From: Prevotella sp. | GTDB lineage: Bacteria > Bacteroidota > Bacteroidia > Bacteroidales > Bacteroidaceae | DNA length: 33,387 bases | Direction: 5' to 3' | NCBI GenBank assembly: GCA_016287755.1 | Contig: JAEEWT010000021.1 | Coordinates: forward strand, 1-33,387 | Shown here: one piece after another, positions 29,904 to 33,387 of the stretch | How positions within the stretch are numbered: the first letter of the stretch is position 1 | Layout of the letters: the number at the start of each line of letters is the position of its first letter | Made by a program: the position numbers and the translations under genes | Notes under the pieces: generated by a model | What the model saw: the letters and a program-made list of their open reading frames with translations, nothing else | What the model was told of the DNA's origin: nothing | Database searches by the model: none

Positions 29904-32900
29904 ATGAAAAAGTATTTGCTTTTATTAGCGTTGGTATGTTTGCTGGGGAATAGGGCCCTGGCACAAACGAAATCTTCTTACTCTGAGACTGTTACAGAAG
30001 TAATCGATTTCTCTGGATTTAATAGATCATGGACAGGCGACAACCAGTCCGAAATAAACTGGGCGGATAACCGTAATTACATCACAGGCGTCACACAGAA
30101 TGGAGAAAAAAGAAGTTTTGTTTCACAATTGGACAAAATATACTTCCTATCTGTTGACCAGAGTAATAAAGGAAAATGGCAAATCGGTCATATTACTCAA
30201 AACGACCCATCAACTTCATACCTGGAGAACAACACCGCTGGTGTCAGTCTTTATTTTCATGGTATAAAGGTTGGTGACAAGGTAAAGGTCTGGCTTAAAG
30301 GATCTTGCACAATGGGTTCAAATAACACGAACATTGATCAAGGTACCACACTTTCCGGAGAAGTAGAATTCCACATGGTAAACAATACCATTATCAATAA
30401 TGAAGGAATGATTATACTTACATTCCCCAACCAATACTCGGGTATTCGAAGAATTGAGATTCAGACAACTAAGCCATACTTCAATTACGACCCAGGATAC
30501 GAGGTCTACGACTTCTTCCAAATTGGTGCTGGTAAAAATAAAGCTTATACAAATTGTAGTGCCAATGATGCTGCTGGATTTAAATTAAATGGAAATGATG
30601 CATTTTACTTGTCACTTCCAGGCACTGATCTTTCATTAAATGACAGAATTGCTGTCTGTCAAAAATCTGGCTGGTCTATTGCACGAGGAATTCGTGCACC
30701 AGGTTACAGCGACGGCAACAGTACTTGGTATAACGTCAGTATCTGTAATCTGTATGCGGGCGACCGCGTAGAGGTTTTCTACACAGGCGATGCACCCACA
30801 TTCTCAAGCAATGGTCAGAATGGTGGCTATAATGGAAGCAATGCTTTCAAAGACGTCAAGAACGACGGTGAATATAATTCCGACGAGGGTGATCAATTGA
30901 TTTATGCAGGAAAATCTTTAGAGGGAGAAAACAGCCGTAATGAGGGTAACCTTACCCAAGATGAAGGTACAACCGTATTGCTTTATAAGAGTTTCGCGTA
31001 CGTAATGACTGAAGACGGTCACCTTGATCTCGGTCTAAAGAATGGTAACCATACCCGAATCTTGAAGGTAAAGATTTACAGCGACCATCAGGCTCGAATG
31101 GTTGATAAGTCTGACGACAATTATCGTAGCGCCACTGCCTATTTTGATATCACAGGTGAGTTGCAGGCCAAGGAACATATTATGCCTGGTGGCTTGGAGG
31201 TACGTGTAGGTAATGAGGATAAGACTCAGCATGCAATTGTAGTAGCATCAAGGAGAGGTCCTGTGTCATACGTTAATGCAGTTGACGGATTTAAACTTCC
31301 TGGAATTACAAAAAATGGTGGAGACATACAGATTAAACTCAATCTGAATGAAGAAGTTCCAACAACTGGTACATTCTATAAGTTCATCGCATTAAACAGT
31401 GGACATTTGAAGGTAAGATTTAACGCAAGTAGTGTGAACTACTACCGTTACGACCTTACTGGAGATGCCGTATACTTTGATGAAGGTATAGATGACCACA
31501 GACCTTGGCTCGCACTATATGACAGAGCAAACGAGCAGACATTAGATAAAGAATGTCCATACTATGTGATGGTATCCACCGACAATGGTGCGACAAGCAC
31601 AGGAGCAGCAGCCGTATGGGGCGGCGGTTCATCATCAGGCTCTGGCTCCAGTTCTGGTGGTGGAGAAGGTGATATTAGCATGCAAACTGGCGATATATTG
31701 TACCTTAATCAAATCAACGGTGATGATTCTGACGAAGTTACATTCCATATTTCAAATGCTAATGGAAATCAAATTGGAGGATTGAGCTCGGCAACTAGTA
31801 ATCATTGGGAAAGCCCTACTTATCCGTTCACAAACAATTACCCTAATCAAAGTTCATGGGATGAAACATACACCGTTGCACAAATTAGAAATATGGCTAA
31901 TGGTACTGATGGTGTTATGCTTTGTCAATGTTATAATGCAACAATTTCCGTTACCTTACCCTCATCAACCGGAAGCGGTACTGGTTCTTCATCAGGCACA
32001 GATGCCCCTACATCAAGCAGTAAATTGTACGGAAACGGTGCCGATGGAGAGTTTGAGATTGACGTGGAAGCAGGAAATACCTATTTCTTCTATGGCGGAT
32101 GGAGTGGTACTAATTACCAAATCTCTCCTCATGAAAGTACTGAAGGAAAAGATGCCTGCGGTGTAGCCGAGCTTCTTGATGTTACCTTTACACCTAATAG
32201 AGATATCCATCCTCTGGCGAAGTGGGTTCCTAGCGGAACTCAATCTAACGATGATCTGGCAGACGTGATTGGATACGCCACAGAAAACCTCACCATTAAG
32301 AAGATGTCAGGTAGCATCACTGGCTGCACACCAGAGATTAAAGAGGTTAACGGCAAGCTCAAATTGACAATCAAGAATATCACGTTCAAAGACGGTGAAA
32401 ACCCTGGTGGTGTAATCCTCATCAAGGTTGGTGACCCAACCAATGTTGACGATCCTGTATATGCTTTCACTGTGGCCTACGACGCCAACTACCATTCAAC
32501 ATCTGATGTCGCTGAGCCTCTAAGAGGTCATACTTGGGATTTCTCTTCAACTTCTCTGCAAGGTTTGGAATGGGATGGAACCCCTAAGAATGCTGTTGAA
32601 ACTGATTACGGCACCTACTTCAAAAATTATTTCGCTTCTGGTGAAAACTCGGGCGTGAATGGTTCTATCGTAAATGGAGTACCACAAGGAAGCTTACTCT
32701 ATAAAGAGATGAACTATACCGTGGACAATGTCTCCCGTTCTGATTGGATGTTTAACTACCGTATGCAGAGTGGTTCTAACAATTACGACCCGCGTTTCTT
32801 GAACAAGTATGATATTGAAGGTGACAACGCTGATATGATCTGGACCACTGAAGGCCTTATCATCAAGGCAAGTCCTAACCAAAGCTGTATGTTCAATGAG

Positions 32901-33387
32901 TTTGGAAATGGTAACATTCATTCTTCTACGAAAGATCCCGACCGTTACGTTGGTATTCTTTCTGGTGGCGAATTTATCATCCCTTGGCTGAATAAAGACG
33001 ACCGTGTGATTATCCACATGGGTAGTGGCACCGATGCAGGTGTAGAACCTGAAGATATGAGATTCCACATCACCAATGCCCGTGATGCCGAATATAAAGT
33101 AATTGATCCGGAAGACGTTTACTTGGCAGGTGGTTCCATGTGGAAAGGAAAAGAAGGTGACAACAACTACCGTGGTTGCTACCACTTCTTCGCCCAGGCA
33201 GATGGCGACATGAAGTTCACATTGGAGGGCTCTAACTCTATCTGCAAGCTCTACAAGATTCAGATCTACCACGGCGACCGAATCAACACCAATGAGATCA
33301 AGGGTGCAACTGAAAACGACAAGTTCCTCCTGTGGAGCAGGGATAATGACCCCAATGACAACACAGGTAAAGAAATCGGCCCCACCT
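29904..33387 (+). CDS. Large secreted surface protein (C-terminus beyond window)
   Basis: 1161 codons are open from the ATG at 29904 to the window edge with no stop. A Sec signal peptide covers residues 1-20 (LGNRALA, then QTKSS). The body has many beta-rich, Asn/Gly/Thr-rich stretches. Two Ser/Gly linkers are visible (GGGSSSGSGSSSGGGEG near residue 575 and SSTGSGTGSSSGTDAP near 695), which separate modules. A Trp-Asp-Phe motif recurs (RGHTWDFSSTSLQGLEWDG), as in the 952-aa neighbour, followed by GLIIKASPNQSCMFNEFGNG and FIIPWLNKDDRVIIHMGSG. This suggests both proteins share a module. Type IX export is expected by analogy, but the sorting tail would lie beyond the window. No catalytic motif was recognised. 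Confidence 0.75.
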   Translation, partial: MKKYLLLLALVCLLGNRALAQTKSSYSETVTEVIDFSGFNRSWTGDNQSEINWADNRNYITGVTQNGEKRSFVSQLDKIYFLSVDQSNKGKWQIGHITQNDPSTSYLENNTAGVSLYFHGIKVGDKVKVWLKGSCTMGSNNTNIDQGTTLSGEVEFHMVNNTIINNEGMIILTFPNQYSGIRRIEIQTTKPYFNYDPGYEVYDFFQIGAGKNKAYTNCSANDAAGFKLNGNDAFYLSLPGTDLSLNDRIAVCQKSGWSIARGIRAPGYSDGNSTWYNVSICNLYAGDRVEVFYTGDAPTFSSNGQNGGYNGSNAFKDVKNDGEYNSDEGDQLIYAGKSLEGENSRNEGNLTQDEGTTVLLYKSFAYVMTEDGHLDLGLKNGNHTRILKVKIYSDHQARMVDKSDDNYRSATAYFDITGELQAKEHIMPGGLEVRVGNEDKTQHAIVVASRRGPVSYVNAVDGFKLPGITKNGGDIQIKLNLNEEVPTTGTFYKFIALNSGHLKVRFNASSVNYYRYDLTGDAVYFDEGIDDHRPWLALYDRANEQTLDKECPYYVMVSTDNGATSTGAAAVWGGGSSSGSGSSSGGGEGDISMQTGDILYLNQINGDDSDEVTFHISNANGNQIGGLSSATSNHWESPTYPFTNNYPNQSSWDETYTVAQIRNMANGTDGVMLCQCYNATISVTLPSSTGSGTGSSSGTDAPTSSSKLYGNGADGEFEIDVEAGNTYFFYGGWSGTNYQISPHESTEGKDACGVAELLDVTFTPNRDIHPLAKWVPSGTQSNDDLADVIGYATENLTIKKMSGSITGCTPEIKEVNGKLKLTIKNITFKDGENPGGVILIKVGDPTNVDDPVYAFTVAYDANYHSTSDVAEPLRGHTWDFSSTSLQGLEWDGTPKNAVETDYGTYFKNYFASGENSGVNGSIVNGVPQGSLLYKEMNYTVDNVSRSDWMFNYRMQSGSNNYDPRFLNKYDIEGDNADMIWTTEGLIIKASPNQSCMFNEFGNGNIHSSTKDPDRYVGILSGGEFIIPWLNKDDRVIIHMGSGTDAGVEPEDMRFHITNARDAEYKVIDPEDVYLAGGSMWKGKEGDNNYRGCYHFFAQADGDMKFTLEGSNSICKLYKIQIYHGDRINTNEIKGATENDKFLLWSRDNDPNDNTGKEIGPT

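Overview
The window looks like a chromosomal segment of a Bacteroidota bacterium, most likely Prevotellaceae (Prevotella in the broad sense). The signs are: repeated promoters of the form TTTG or TTG, about 19-20 nt, TAnnTTTG; almost no Shine-Dalgarno sites; many lipoproteins; the type IX secretion (T9SS) genes porW and porX; and large secreted proteins, one of which ends in a Prevotella-style T9SS sorting tail. The genus is inferred from style only.

Layout. 1-1951 (minus): a CHASE2 sensor-like membrane protein, cut by the window edge, overlapping a voltage-gated-type K+ channel gene. 2162-2237 (minus): tRNA-Pro(GGG). 2409-9682 (plus): a tight run of aroA, a small membrane protein, porW, porX and tsaE. 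9712-13808 (minus): dnaE followed by a thioredoxin gene. 14021-15735 (plus): psd, pssA and a DUF4834-like gene, a phosphatidylethanolamine unit. 15732-17221 (minus): birA and pyrH. 17343-17798 (plus): tadA. 17873-19449 (minus): rsmI, then a coiled-coil lipoprotein. 19634-21520 (plus): tdk and an AI-2E/PerM-type transporter. 21707-21779 (plus): tRNA-Lys(TTT). 21895-23993 (minus): a metallo-beta-lactamase-fold lipoprotein and a GH5 glycosidase lipoprotein. 23994-25664: 1.7 kb of repeat-rich non-coding DNA. 25665-28750 (plus): a 952-aa T9SS-cargo-like protein and a 68-aa acidic protein. 28751-29903: another repeat-rich gap. 29904 to the end (plus): a second large secreted protein, cut by the window edge.

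How the genes fit together. PorW and PorX belong to the T9SS export machinery and its regulation. The two large signal-peptide proteins at the right end are the sort of cargo that system exports; the first carries a C-terminal sorting-like tail. GH5 and the MBL-fold protein are surface or periplasmic lipoproteins. The left two thirds is mostly conserved housekeeping genes.

The least explained content is the repeat DNA. Several classes recur: (1) degenerate 7-nt-period repeats at gene boundaries that run into coding sequence, including the porW signal peptide, an in-frame insert in tsaE and the C-termini of birA, rsmI and tdk; (2) 9-nt-period repeats, mostly as long inverted pairs in intergenic DNA; (3) 15-nt dyads (6+3+6) repeated every 22 nt, in two unrelated sequences; (4) 11/12-nt iterons in a large inverted repeat; (5) a chain of four tiny hairpins with different stems joined by a constant GTTCAA. 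A CRISPR array, insertion sequence, transposase or phage gene was looked for and not seen.
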